From Chloranthus sessilifolius (Eukaryota; Streptophyta; Magnoliopsida; Chloranthales; Chloranthaceae), in contig CM037584.1 of assembly GCA_021018995.1 (NCBI GenBank), forward strand, positions 146,275,317 through 146,339,316: a DNA stretch of 64,000 nt, read 5' to 3'. How positions within the stretch are numbered: the stretch's first letter is position 1; each line of letters starts with the position of its first letter. The notes under the pieces were generated by a model, which was not told where the DNA came from, did no database searches, and worked only from the letters and a program-made list of their open reading frames with translations. Shown here one piece after another: positions 31,528 to 42,348 of this stretch. The position numbers and the translations under genes were made by a program.

Positions 31528-33225
31528 TCCAAACTCTGATTAGATTGTACCTAGGATTTTTTTTCTGTTTCTGTAATCTTTTGATTTTGTTTGTACATTT
31601 CTCATTTTTAATAGATTTTCTTCTTTTGTCATTTCTATTTTGCTTTGTTTGTTGTGTTTTGCTCCATGTTCTTTCCCTTCCTGTTTGCAAATAATGAACT
31701 TGCTGCACACACCTTTGACTCAGTGAGGACACTGCTCCTCATAGGTTTGGGGGTGTGGCAGGCAAACCCTGCCCATGGAATAGTTAACCTAAGTGTAGCA
31801 GAGTCATCTGAGTAATATGGAAATGGATCTATGTTCACTTAAGAATCATGACAAACAAATAAGAAATTTAAAATTTTTGCAAACTTTAGACATTATAAAC
31901 TTTTAATATTTTACATTTCCATGAAGATAGCACCAAGGAAACTCACTTGTATCAGCACTTAGTGAATCATTAGAGAGAGAAAAAGGTGAGGACATACTTA
32001 AAAGTTCAAAGGAAGACCATAACTAGTGAGAAGTGGGCGTACAAATTTTTTTTCTTTGAGGAGTGACTAAGGCAATTTCATCTAGTTCTAATGACTGGCT
32101 GAGTCACTGTGCTCACTAGAAGTTAGGCAACTCCAAGTTGAAACAACTGACAGCACTCATGAAACTTAGGAAAGGATCAAGGCCTTCTCTTGGACAGTTT
32201 GAGCCTAATAAGACCAACCCTAAAGCAACTGCCCTTGTCCATACCCCCTTTGAGCTTTAAATCCTAAATTTCTTCAATATGCACCCAAGTACCTGTACCT
32301 GAACCTATGAACCTGATTCAGCCTACCCTCACTCTGAGAATTCAGAAGGTAAAGGAGAAAAAGTTGAAGATGGACTAGCTATGGTCAACATTAAGTGAAT
32401 GGAGAAGAAATACCTCAAATTATGGCAGTATGGTAACTGAGAACATGGTGGCATTTCAGAAAAGCAAAAATAAAAATAAAAAGAAGAAAATTCCATAAAA
32501 AAGAAACAAGAACAATAATGAAGAGGAGCAAGAGAGGAGTCAAAGAAGAACTTTCTTTTGGAAAATCGAAATCAAGAAGAGAAATTGATCACTTCAAATA
32601 TGAAAATCTCAAAGAAGAAGAAAGGAGTTGAATTCAAGAAGGTGAAGTCATGAACCACCTCCTTCACTTACTGATTTCTCAATTTTGAACCACTTTTCAA
32701 TCTTCCATTCTTTTAACCCCACTCCATAAGCCACATTCCAGCCCAGTTAAAAGCCCTTGTGATCCAAAGTTGAGTGAGCTGTCATGTGGAGATAAAGAGT
32801 TATCCAATCTATGGTGAGGATGTGTCAATGATGTCAGCACCTAAGAGCTATGCCTATGCTCATGCTTACAGACCCATTTGGGGGATGTAACTGCTCTTGA
32901 GCCTAAAAGAAGATGAACCCCTCAACAAGACCCTTATGAGAGTATGCCCTAGAAAGTTTTTGGGTCTGAATTTGAATGCATTATGTATGACCTATAACCT
33001 TATTTTTAATCTGATGATGAGCTCAGTGCTGGCACACACTTGTGCAGTTTTCTGTGGTTGTACACTGATTGGAAATGTTGTGCATTCATGAGAAGTTTAT
33101 GCTGTTTAAATTACTGTGCAACCAATGGATTAAATATCTTTTATGTTTACTGATTCAAGAGTAAACTAAGTTTGCTCCTTGACTGCTCACTTGATGATAT
33201 TGCATTTTTGTTAACTATTTCATTG
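31528..33225 (+). other. Non-coding 3' part of element E with an internal polypurine tract
   Basis: A copy of AGGTTTGGGGGTG, identical to the 3' polypurine tract, lies at 31743-31755 after a TGAGGACAC phrase. The rest is AT-rich with a purine-rich stretch (32380-32640) and no conserved ORF. Confidence 0.7.
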
Positions 33226-33416
33226 AGAAGTTTGTGGGTGTCTTCACTAAAAACTCTCAGGAGACTTCACTCCTCCATTAGGGATCACCTAGGGGTTTAA
33301 AAGGCTTGGTACATATGCTAAATGTATCCATTCTCCCTACGAAAGTGGCATTTAATTTTTGTAGTAAATTTAATGTAGCTTTGCTAAGGGACTAGCAAAG
33401 ATTAGGTTTGGGGGTG
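33226..33416 (+). other. Conserved pre-PPT block and polypurine tract of element E
   Basis: The tract AGGTTTGGGGGTG is at 33404-33416. The block contains the stem-loops AGGAG/CTCCT (33259-33274) and TTAGG/CCTAG around GATCA (33278-33292), where a wobble pair replaces C-G. Confidence 0.88.
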
Positions 33417-35884
33417 TGTTAAGACCTGAAAAGTACCACTTTTCACCTCTTAACTTAACCTTTGATTAGACCCTTAGCCATCTAATAAGTTCTTGTTATG
33501 TGTTTTATGTAGGTAATAATTAGTAGTGAAACAAGGCCAGGAATCCTGCTAAGGAGTCTATTTTGGCATCAGAAGTCCCTTAGAAGGGTGGACTCTGAAT
33601 CCAGACCTGGAATGAGCCTCGCGCAGTCCAACCGAGCTTCCCAAGACTTGACAACTACTCGTGCAGCTCTCGCGAAGCTCAAGAGTAGAACACATTACGC
33701 AGTCTCGCACAGTTCAAAGCAGACCTCTCTCAACCTCGCGTAATTCGCTCAGAACGGCTGAGGAGAGAGAGCTTCAGGAGACTCCTCGCGCAACTATCGC
33801 GTAGTGGCCGCGGGATGCAATTAACAGAAGAGAACTCCTCGCACAGTTCTCGCGCCATCCAAGAAGAAAGCATCCTCGCGAAGACGAAGCCATCCTCGCA
33901 AAGATCAATCAAGACATGAAACCTCACGCAGTTCAGAACTCATTAAAGCCTCGCGAGGAAACTCGTGAAGTTCATTAAAGAGAAGTGCTCACGAAGTTCT
34001 CACGCTATTCAAATCATCCTCGCAAAGAGCAACAGCTACCTCGCGACTGCTTGAACTCCAACCCTGGGACATCTGAGCCTGTGATGTCTACTCATCCTCG
34101 CACTACCTGAAGAGCAAACCAAGGCAACCTCGCGACGGTTGAAGCTTCAATATCAAATCATCCTCGCGAAGAGCAAGAGCTACCACGCGACAAGTCTGGG
34201 AAATAATGGCTACCTAGCGAAGCTCTGAACTTTAACTTCCATCTCTTCAGCAGAGGACCTTCTGGGAATTTCCAGCGATTAGGGCACACACTCCCACGCT
34301 CAAATCTCCATGCACATGCCTTAAGGCATCCAAGGATCACTATTCGGCCATGTGGCATCATTAAAAATTAGGGTTTCCTAACCCTAATTCGCCGCCACAC
34401 CACTGCTATATAAACTCATACTTAGCTTAGGTTTAAAAAAGCCTGGAATAGCTGGGAACACATCTCATTTCTGAGAGACTTGATCTGAGATCATTTTCTT
34501 TTCTTTTAAGTAGCTGTAAGTAGTTTTCTTTTTCTTTTTCCTTCTCTCCATAGTCCAGCACTTGCTGGCTATGTCTTTGTATGCATTTTGAACTAGATCA
34601 ATGGAAGTTTTATAATGGGATTTGTACTCTGTGGGATTTATGTTTGAATGTGAGATGCTCTGTGCAAGGCTGCTGCCTTGTGATCCACCGTTGCTTTGGT
34701 TGTGATTCAAAGTAATGGAGGACTGATTCTAAGGGCCACTTAGATCCAAGTGACCTGTGTGTCTGGGCTATCATGGTCATATACAGCCTTAGCCCCACCA
34801 CAGGACCCACTAGATCTGAAATCCCCATGGGAGCTTGAGCTGGTAGCCTGGTAACTATGGTGGTGGCAGTGATATTCTTGTTTTGTCTTGGGCTCCGTGA
34901 GGAGGATAGCCTCTGGGATAGTCTGTGACCATTCAAGTGGATAGGTTATAGCCTTAGGGTGATTCTAATCCACCGATCCAAGATGGATCCTTCTTCTTTG
35001 CACCTGAGCTTGTAGAAGCCTGGTGGGAGATTGTACAGAGGCAGACTCCCCTATATTTGTGTAGATCCGCTATCAGATGTTAGATTTGATCTGGTTATAG
35101 AGATTGTAGGCTTGTGACTAAACCATTATAGCCTCACTCAAGCAATAGACAGCTAGATCGAAGGTTGTACTCAATCTCTTACTGGTTCTGTGTGTCTGGG
35201 CTATCATGGTCCTATATAGCCTTAGCCCCACACATAGAGCTTTAGAGGTTAAGGTTCCCTATGGATTCTTGAGCTGGTAGCCTGGATGAAATAGTGCCTA
35301 TAATGATTAACTTATTTTGACCCATCCCTGAATTGTGGTTCCCCTATGGGATAGTCTGTGACCATTTGAGTGGACAGGTTATAACCTTAAGGGATTGAAT
35401 TATGGCAGAGAGATGGGTTGGATGCTTTCTCCTCAGTGGTGATAACGTAGCCATTGGACATGATTTCTATAACATCATATCTAAATCTGAGTTACAAAGC
35501 TCCTCTGATCTAGGCTCAATAACATACTTCTCACCCTTTTATATTTATTTTCCACACACCATCCACCCTCTCAACCCTTTCTGTAGTTTAGACATTAGGT
35601 TACCTTAGAATACCTAGAATAAGTGACCTTAAACTCCCCTCCTTTTTAGGACTGCCAAATCTATAGTCAGATCTGGAGGGACTACTAGAGATGGCTCCCT
35701 TGGAGCTATAGATCACCTTTCCCTGTGGGACAAACTCTTACTTATCAAAACTTGCCACAATGGACCCAGTATCTTGCAGGTCTAGGATTTCTTAGTTGTG
35801 CTGATTCCATCCCCTGTTTTACCCTCTTTAAATTTCTTTTACCATAAACCAATAAAGCTAGCACACACTCAGAATCCGCCAACA
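33417..35884 (+). repeat. 3' LTR of element E
   Basis: It aligns with 22581-25036 end to end, with the motif cluster at about 33620-34205 and the TATA box at 34407-34414. It has a short extra CGCA-containing segment near 33700 absent from the 5' LTR. Followed by ATAGC (35885-35889). Confidence 0.95.
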
Positions 35885-35889
35885 ATAGC

Positions 35890-35953
35890 CTTCATCGGAT
35901 AGCTAAATGTAGGTATTTAGGGGTGAAATATCATCATATTTCGTTACTCATCA
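35890..35953 (-). repeat. 5' LTR of element D, remaining 64 bases
   Basis: It matches the end of the left LTR (about 17039-17102) and finishes TTACTCATCA. ATGTG (35954-35958) follows as the right target-site duplication of D. Confidence 0.92.
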
Positions 35954-38105
35954 ATGTGTTTCCCAGCCAATGCTCCCTAAAGTCTCTGATTGGACTCTCC
36001 GGGCGGGATCTGCTCCTTGCTTCGTCTCAGTTTCGAACCCAATTTTTATTTTGAGTTGTAGGTTAAAGTTTTAGGTTTTCATTTTGGGTTGTAAATTCAG
36101 GAGGTATGCCTTCGGTGATAATTGTAAAATTTGAAATTATAAATGAAGGGGCATTTCTTTTGTTCTTATTGCGCTTGTTTATCCGTTTAAATTTATTAAC
36201 GGATGAGTTAGATTTATTTGATTTGTTTGACTTAGTTTTAAGGTTTAGTTTAGCTTGGATTTTTAGGATTCATTTATTCAGGGCTCATCCCAATGTTAAT
36301 TCATCTTATTGAGCCTGGTTTAGAGAATTTATTTGGTTCTATTTGATTAATTGGGGGCATTTTTTCAAGCCAGTTAGGGTCTCACTCTAGAGAATTGTTA
36401 TTATTATTTTTTTTATTACTTAATTTAAAGTTTTTGTTGGTTTAAGAATTTATTTGAACTTGAGTTTTAGTCTTTTGTTTGTGTCCAACATGATGTTGAA
36501 AAAGTATGAGTTTTCAAAGGTTCTAGATAGGTGTTAAATATCTAAATCCTATTGGTTTATCTATTTTGCTTAGGACATGTGTCTCTTAGGGGGTTAAGTG
36601 TTGTGTAATTATTGGTTCATCTATGTTTGTCATGGATTGTGGTCTTTCAGGGGGTATGTGTTTGGTTTGGATTAGATTAGATTAGAGGGTTTAAAGATAT
36701 AACACTGGTCACTCTATTGTTTAGGGAGTATAGTTTATAAATGTGTGAGCCAAAAGTTTTGGGTTCTTGTATTTTTTTATTTTTGGTGTGGGATTAAAAG
36801 TTTTGAGGCATTCTCTTAGGGCATTTTTTATTAATTAATGTCTTTTCTTCCCTTCTCTTTTGTATCCCGGGTATTGGACCCAAAGAATTGTGTTTATTGT
36901 GTGGGCTCTTGAGAATGAACGGGATTGGGAATATGAGGTTGCAGTCAAATTGCTGTCATGCTAAGGGAAGAGATGAAGGAGAAAAAGGTGGAAGGAAGGA
37001 AAGTCAAGGAAAAGGTAGGGTCAGAATTCTCGTGGCCAATGCCTATTTTTCCTCGATAGGCTCTGCGGATTCAGCGTTAGTTGCTCCTCCTTTTTAGTGT
37101 TTCCAAGGCGAGCTCCTAAGGGTGGATCCCGTAGGTCCTGGGTGGCTTTTCGTGAGCCACTCTTTCTTTTCTACCGTCTCGGGGCAAGGGGAAGAGGTTA
37201 TTATGGCTAGAATTCATTCAGGGCATCTTTGTTCTCCGGGTTTCTCCGAGTTCTCTAGTTTCCTGAATGAATCCAAATTCAGGGATTGCCTGAACGTGCG
37301 GATTTTGAGTTTCTTATTTTAGGTTGTATATTCAGAGGGTATGCCCTTGGTGTGTTTTGTAATTATTTAATTATTTATGAAGTGATATGATTTTAATTCT
37401 TTTATAAATTCTAGTTTAGTTTATTTTGCAGCTTATTTGATTTATTTGGAGTGTGAGATTTATTTGTTTAATTTATTTATTCTGGATCGGGGCATGTTAG
37501 GAGTATTTCTTTTGTTTTGATTTTGTTTGGGCTTAGTTGGAGTGTATAAATGATGAGGACATTTTTGTTTGGTCTTAGTGTCCAGGCAAAAAAGGGGGCA
37601 TTAATATTATTTGGGGTTGTGTGTGATATGAGGGTATTCTTCTTAGTCTTAGACAGGTGCTAGTTGAGACAAAAATTTGTGTTTAGCTTTGGTCTTAGTT
37701 TGGGGCAAGTTTCCTTTTTTTTATTTTTTTTTAGCTTTGGTTGGGGTGTGCGAATGGTGTCGGGGCATTCTGCTCTTTTTAGGGCGTATATTTCTCCAAG
37801 TTAGGGGTATTCTTGGGTCAGTCTTGACAAGATGGTTTGGACCGATAATTGTTGTTAGGAATCTCCTAGTTTAGGTCTATGAAAGTGCTGTTTTATATCC
37901 GTATATTTTTTTGTTTTCCAGGGAATTTCACGCATCCTTCTGTGCGTTTAAATTAATTGCATGCCAAGTTTGAACCGCATATTCCAAGGTGTTAAGAAGT
38001 TATTAAGAGTCAGTGTTTGGTCGTTTAACTGAATTAAACGCCAGGGGAGTGGCACTAGAATAGGGTGGTGGTGGTTACTGTGGAAGTGACTGTTGATATT
38101 CAGCA
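35954..38105. other. Element B interior between D and internal promoter 2
   Basis: It continues the B interior broken at 15352 and aligns with about 61075-62830 of copy 2. A phrase near TTTTGGGTTGTA plus TTCAGGAGGTATGCC occurs at 36081-36110 and again at about 37311-37345; copy 2 has the pair at 61151 and 62371. ORFs here (36106, 36888, 37122, 37677) are not preserved in copy 2. Confidence 0.6.
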
Positions 38106-38109
38106 CGCT

Positions 38110-38302
38110 GGTTCTTGCGCTTGATGTGGTTACGCGCCAGGAAGGCGACGCGCAACCAAGTGGTCGGGTTAGTTTGAGCGGGCGACAATTGGATTGCGCG
38201 CTCTGGATCGGTTGTGTAATCCGAATTAAACGCTTCTAAGTTGGCGCGTGATTGGTTTGAGCACTTGGATTTAAGCACACGATTCGACTGTTCCATATAA
38301 AT
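38110..38302 (+). promoter_or_regulatory. Internal promoter 2 of element B (GCGC cluster and TATA box)
   Basis: Motifs such as GGTTACGCGCC, GATTGCGCGCTC and GGCGCGTGATTGG lie at 38120-38290. A TATAAAT box is at 38296-38302, about 100 bases before the PMD gene ATG. The leader after it shares the phrase GATCTGGCCGTCCG-type sequence with the leader of promoter 1, so the two promoters look like duplicates of one module. Confidence 0.6.
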
Positions 38303-38397
38303 GGCTTAAAGTTTCTCATTTTTATCGCGCAATCCGATTGTCCGTTTCAGACGTCCTTTCTTCCATTCTCTTCAGTTTCTCGAGCTCTCGCTCTAGG

Positions 38398-41300
38398 ATG
38401 GAGTCTGAGGGTGGTGGTGGGCGCGATCTTACCCTTTCTGAGCTAGAGAGGATTTTAGGGGCTGAGATAGGTGAGGCTTCTGAGGTCCCGATTGATGTTA
38501 TCGGGGAGGCGGATGTTGGGGAGGTAGTTGGAGAGGAGGTATTGGAGTTTGACCAGTCAGTGGTCAGGGAGGAGGCACTCGAGATTGAGCAACGGGTTGC
38601 TAATGGCGAGGGTGAGAGAGTTGAGGGTGAGGTACCCGCAGGTGAGGGAGCTGAGGGTGAGATACCCGAGGGTGAGAGAGCTGAGGGGTGCAGGAGCAGA
38701 GCACCAGGGTGCGGCTGCAGAGCATCTGGATCGCAGGCACTTCCCACTGGAGGATTTCTTTGCCCGAGGGTAGGTAAGCACTCATGAGCAAGAGTTCGTC
38801 TATTTCCTTAGTGACTTAGGTCATGACATAGGCTTATTAGGATTTTGTCCCTTCTAATTTATGTCGAACCTACATTAATGATTGATTGTGTGCTCACTCA
38901 TGCATCATGATTGCATCTAGGGGTAGGTTATGTTTCTACTCACTTGTTCTTATCACGTTTTGTGTGTTTGTTGTAAATTGTTATTGTGTTTGGGGCATAT
39001 TTGACTTGCTTTTGGTTTTAAAAATTCGTTTGCCTTTCGTCATAAGTATGTGTTAATTTTACTGTTATTGTTTGTGTTTTGTTTAATAGGAGCCCCCGCA
39101 GTTGGCTATCAGCTCGGCATGGGCCGAGTCTCATGCTTGGTATCGTGCCTTGCTGGAGTTTCAACAGGCATGGCTAGTGTCTTTCGGTTTTTGACCGATT
39201 CTGGAGTTGGAGCCCTTTTAGGTCGATCGTGGCCTGATCGCGACGATCTTGGAGAGGTGGAGGGAGGAGCATCAAGCGCTCATCTTTCCAGTTGGCATGA
39301 TGTTACCGACTCCAGAGGATTGGGTTCGTATCACCTGTCTTCATTTTAAGGGCGAGATGATCAAGGGGCGGATGGCAGGGCATTATTTAGAGGTATGTAA
39401 GGAGATCTTGGGTGTGCCGTCTAGGTCGAGCAGCTCGGGGCCAGGTATAGTTCGGGTCACTTGGTTTTTTTGATATGTTTGCTAGTGGCTTCATCCCCCC
39501 GAGGCGCCACTCGGAGGCGAAGGTGACCTATGAGGCGTGTTGTGTAGTGGTGGTGGGTTAGGAGCCTGTGGTGGAGCCGGGGTTGGCTGCGGATAGAGTG
39601 CTTCGAGCATTTTTGATGCACTTCCTCGGTGCCATACTTTTCTCTTCTTTAACTCGGGGATGTGTCACCTAATTGTTTTTATGGTACTTGGGGATTTGGA
39701 TCGAGTCCCTACCTATGGGTGCGGTGTGGCCGCGCTGGCGCATCTCTATGAGCAACTTTACCATCAAGGTCAGGGCGTCACATCGATCAGAGGTTTCTTT
39801 CCATTCATCTAGGTGAGTTTCAATTAATTAGTGTCATGAGGTCCTTAGCTTGGTTAATTTTAGGTCTTTTAATGGTAAACGCTTCTCCTTGGGTGTCGCT
39901 GTTGTTGTTGTTACTTTTCCTTTCAATTTTGGGCGTATGATCATTTAGCTTTCCTTCGTCCGAGGGTTCCATTGGAGGTGAGATTTATGTTCCAACGGAT
40001 GCACGTGTGGAGGGAGACATTGAGGGGGTCGTCGCTGGTCTTCGGATAATCAGATCATGCACGGCCTCTTCGAGGACATGCATGCAGGGTAGGTATGGAT
40101 TGTCATGCATACTCTTTCTTTGGTCTTTCAAGATCTGGGTCTTCATTGAGAGGTCGGCTCGTTTGTTTGGCCGTAAGTGATCTGGAGGCCGTATGAGGAT
40201 GAGGAGGATGCGGAGGTACCAGCGATTCAGTCTGGCCAGCCCTTCTTCGATTTGGATACATGGGTCCATTGTTTTGAGAGGGTGGAGAGGATCGACACTT
40301 CTCGCATGGTACGACAGCTGGGGCTTGCTCAAGGAGTCCCTCCAGAGATTTGCCACAGAGTGGCGAAGAGGATGACCGACCCTCCTGGCCGAAACTTCAC
40401 GGTGCGGATGGCTCTTCAGATAGCAAATTTTAAAGCTGGGGGGACCAAAGTTAGGGGGCGCGTGACGAGGCGGACGCCTGGGAGTATGCGCGGAAGTTTG
40501 GTTCATTGGGTGGCAGGCGCCTCTTCACACTTCCCTTTCATGGGAGCGGCTCTTTCGCGATCGGAGAGCCAGAGTCACTGTCAGCTTTGAGGGAGAGGTT
40601 GGCTGCATTGGAGCAGGGCCATCTCACCGCGAGCGTGCGGGGGGCATTGGATGCTCTCCATAGGGCCATGGAGCGGATGGGGTGTGCTCCTCGTCCAAAT
40701 GAGGAGATGCTACAGTCTTTAGCCTCCTCAGTCTCTCAAGCCAGGGGAGTGGAGGATGAGTTAGGGGTTCGGCTAGCAGAGGCTCGACAGCTCCTGGTGA
40801 GTTAATTTTTGTTTTTCTTTATATTATGTGGACTTGGTCTTCTAGTCACTCTAATATGGCTGTGGTGTCTCATTTTATTTTCTTTTGGACAGTCTGTGAG
40901 GGAGGATGAGGTTGCTCGTCAGGCAGCCCTGCTGGAGTTCTATCGTAGTCAGTAGCAAGCTGATCGGGAGATAGCGGCCAATCTATGTTCTGAGATTGAC
41001 CGATTGGTAAATGTCTTCCTAAGTATGATTTTGTTCAATTGTTAGCATCGTGATCTTGCCAACTAATATGTTTATTGTTATTCGTAGAGAGCCGAGCTGG
41101 CCACCGGAGGTCTCATTCCGGCATTTGATTCGTCTTCAGTTGCCTCCTCCAGTCTGGAGGATCCAGCGATGGCTCAGCTTTGGGCCGAGCTAGATTGTTG
41201 GGTAAGTTCCATTCAACCTTGCCTGATTTGTGTCATTGCATTAGTTCACTGGGTGTTGTTGTTCTGCTTTCTTAGTAGTTTACTAATATCATATGGTATT

Positions 41301-42348
41301 TCAGCGTCAGGTTGCCGAGGATCTTTAGACGAGGGAGGCGATTGTTGCCTCTCTACGTCCGGAGAGTTAGGTAAAGTTTCTTTTGATGTGGGATAATAAT
41401 TTTTTGGTTATTCCGTCTTTATTTTGTTATGACATATCTTGTGTTGGATTATTTGGTTCTTTGTGTAGGTTGTTTTGGATTCCAGTCCCAAGGCTCCCCC
41501 TCAGGAGTCTATTCCTATCCCTACTTAGGTATGTTTTAGTTATTGTATTTGTAGTTTATTTGTTATTATAGTATTTTTCTAATGTATTTATCTATTTTTG
41601 TTGCAGCCACCTATGTTTTTTGTTCCTCCTGTACTCTCTATCCTGATCCGTGACATTGAGCAGGGAGGCGGTTGGCGACTCTGGATCTAGTATGGTTCTT
41701 TCCTTTTTCAAAGTTTCTTAGTTTGTTCATATATATATATTAGTTTTCGCTTGACTTGGCACAGTTATGCAGGTTTGTCAGCTTGAAGAGGCGCGTCTAG
41801 AGGTGGCGCGAGTGCGCGCCACTCCTGAGGCGAGACGAGTCCTTGGGGAGATGTAGAGTCGGGAGGACCTGGTCATTGAGAAGATGGTCACACAGAGGAC
41901 TCAGACCGAGGCGTTAGAGGCGGCACGTCAGATGACGCGGGTGGAGATGTAGGTGATCCTAGATCGGTTGTAGTATCATTTGGCGAGGAGTGAGCGGGGG
42001 ATACATAGGCTGGCTCGTCAACTTGATGGGCCATAGTCGAGGGCTTTGGGTTCCTCAGCTAGATAGTCTCATCACACGTCACATGACCATGTCAGGGATG
42101 ATGCTCATAGGGATCCGACTATTCGTGATATTCTGGCGGGGTATCCTCCTCGTTCTCGATCGAGGCGGATGCATAGCCAGAGTGAGGAGGATCTGGCGGG
42201 CCTCTCGCTTAGAGGCTCGCCAACTCGAGCGCCAGATCATATTTTCAGGAGGACCCACGGACCTCCAAGTCGATGATATTGGGGAGACGATTGCTCGGCC
42301 AATGCAAGTGTAGGGAGTAGATGTGCGTGTCTGTGTTCATATCTATAG
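38398..42348 (+). pseudogene. Antisense PMD (plant mobile domain) gene in element B copy 1, multi-exon, decayed
   Basis: The ATG (38398) opens an acidic Glu/Gly-rich exon with repeated EGE motifs. Exons with GT-AG-like borders follow. About 39090-39470 encodes the PMD start (ILERWREEHQALIFPVG, then a LPTPEDW motif). About 39590-39810 encodes the middle (FLMHFLGAILF, then AALAHLYEQLYH). About 39944-40095 and 40177-40450 encode the rest (FWAYDH, WRPYEDEED, MVRQLGLAQGVPP). Later small exons (40506-40804, 40894-41006, 41088-41200, 41305-41370, 41772-42348) encode coiled-coil and Arg/Ser-rich tail segments. Introns are about 80-300 bases. Stops, mainly TAG at likely Gln codons, and frameshifts disable it. 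PMD proteins act in silencing and nuclear processes in plants. The gene is antisense to the element, as in other Tat elements. Confidence 0.75.

Larger units (their letters stand above)
22581..35884 (+). mobile_element. Element E: Athila-like non-autonomous retrotransposon with a large extra ORF
   Basis: A complete element of 13.3 kb on the + strand: 5' LTR 22581-25036, tRNA-Asp PBS, decayed gag, an internal promoter-like segment, an extra ORF of about 1,265 codons (27725-31527), 1.9 kb non-coding with purine tracts, and a 3' LTR 33417-35884. It is flanked by exact ATAGC duplications in the LTR of element D. No protease, RT, RNase H or integrase is present, so it must have relied on another element for these. 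Confidence 0.95.
15353..35953 (-). mobile_element. Element D: non-autonomous LTR retrotransposon (- strand), split by element E
   Basis: Left LTR 15353-17102, interior 17103-20917, right LTR 20918-22580 continuing at 35890-35953. On the - strand the order is 5' LTR, tRNA-Asp-type PBS, one unknown ORF, a long non-coding stretch, a polypurine tract identical to that of E, and the 3' LTR. The interior without inserts is only 3.8 kb with no protease, RT or integrase. It fits a large retrotransposon derivative linked to Athila by the PBS, the purine tract and the conserved pre-PPT block. Confidence 0.9.

Noticed and set aside
36106..37874. Short + strand ORFs in the B interior
   Set aside because: None is kept in the collinear part of copy 2 (61190-62760).
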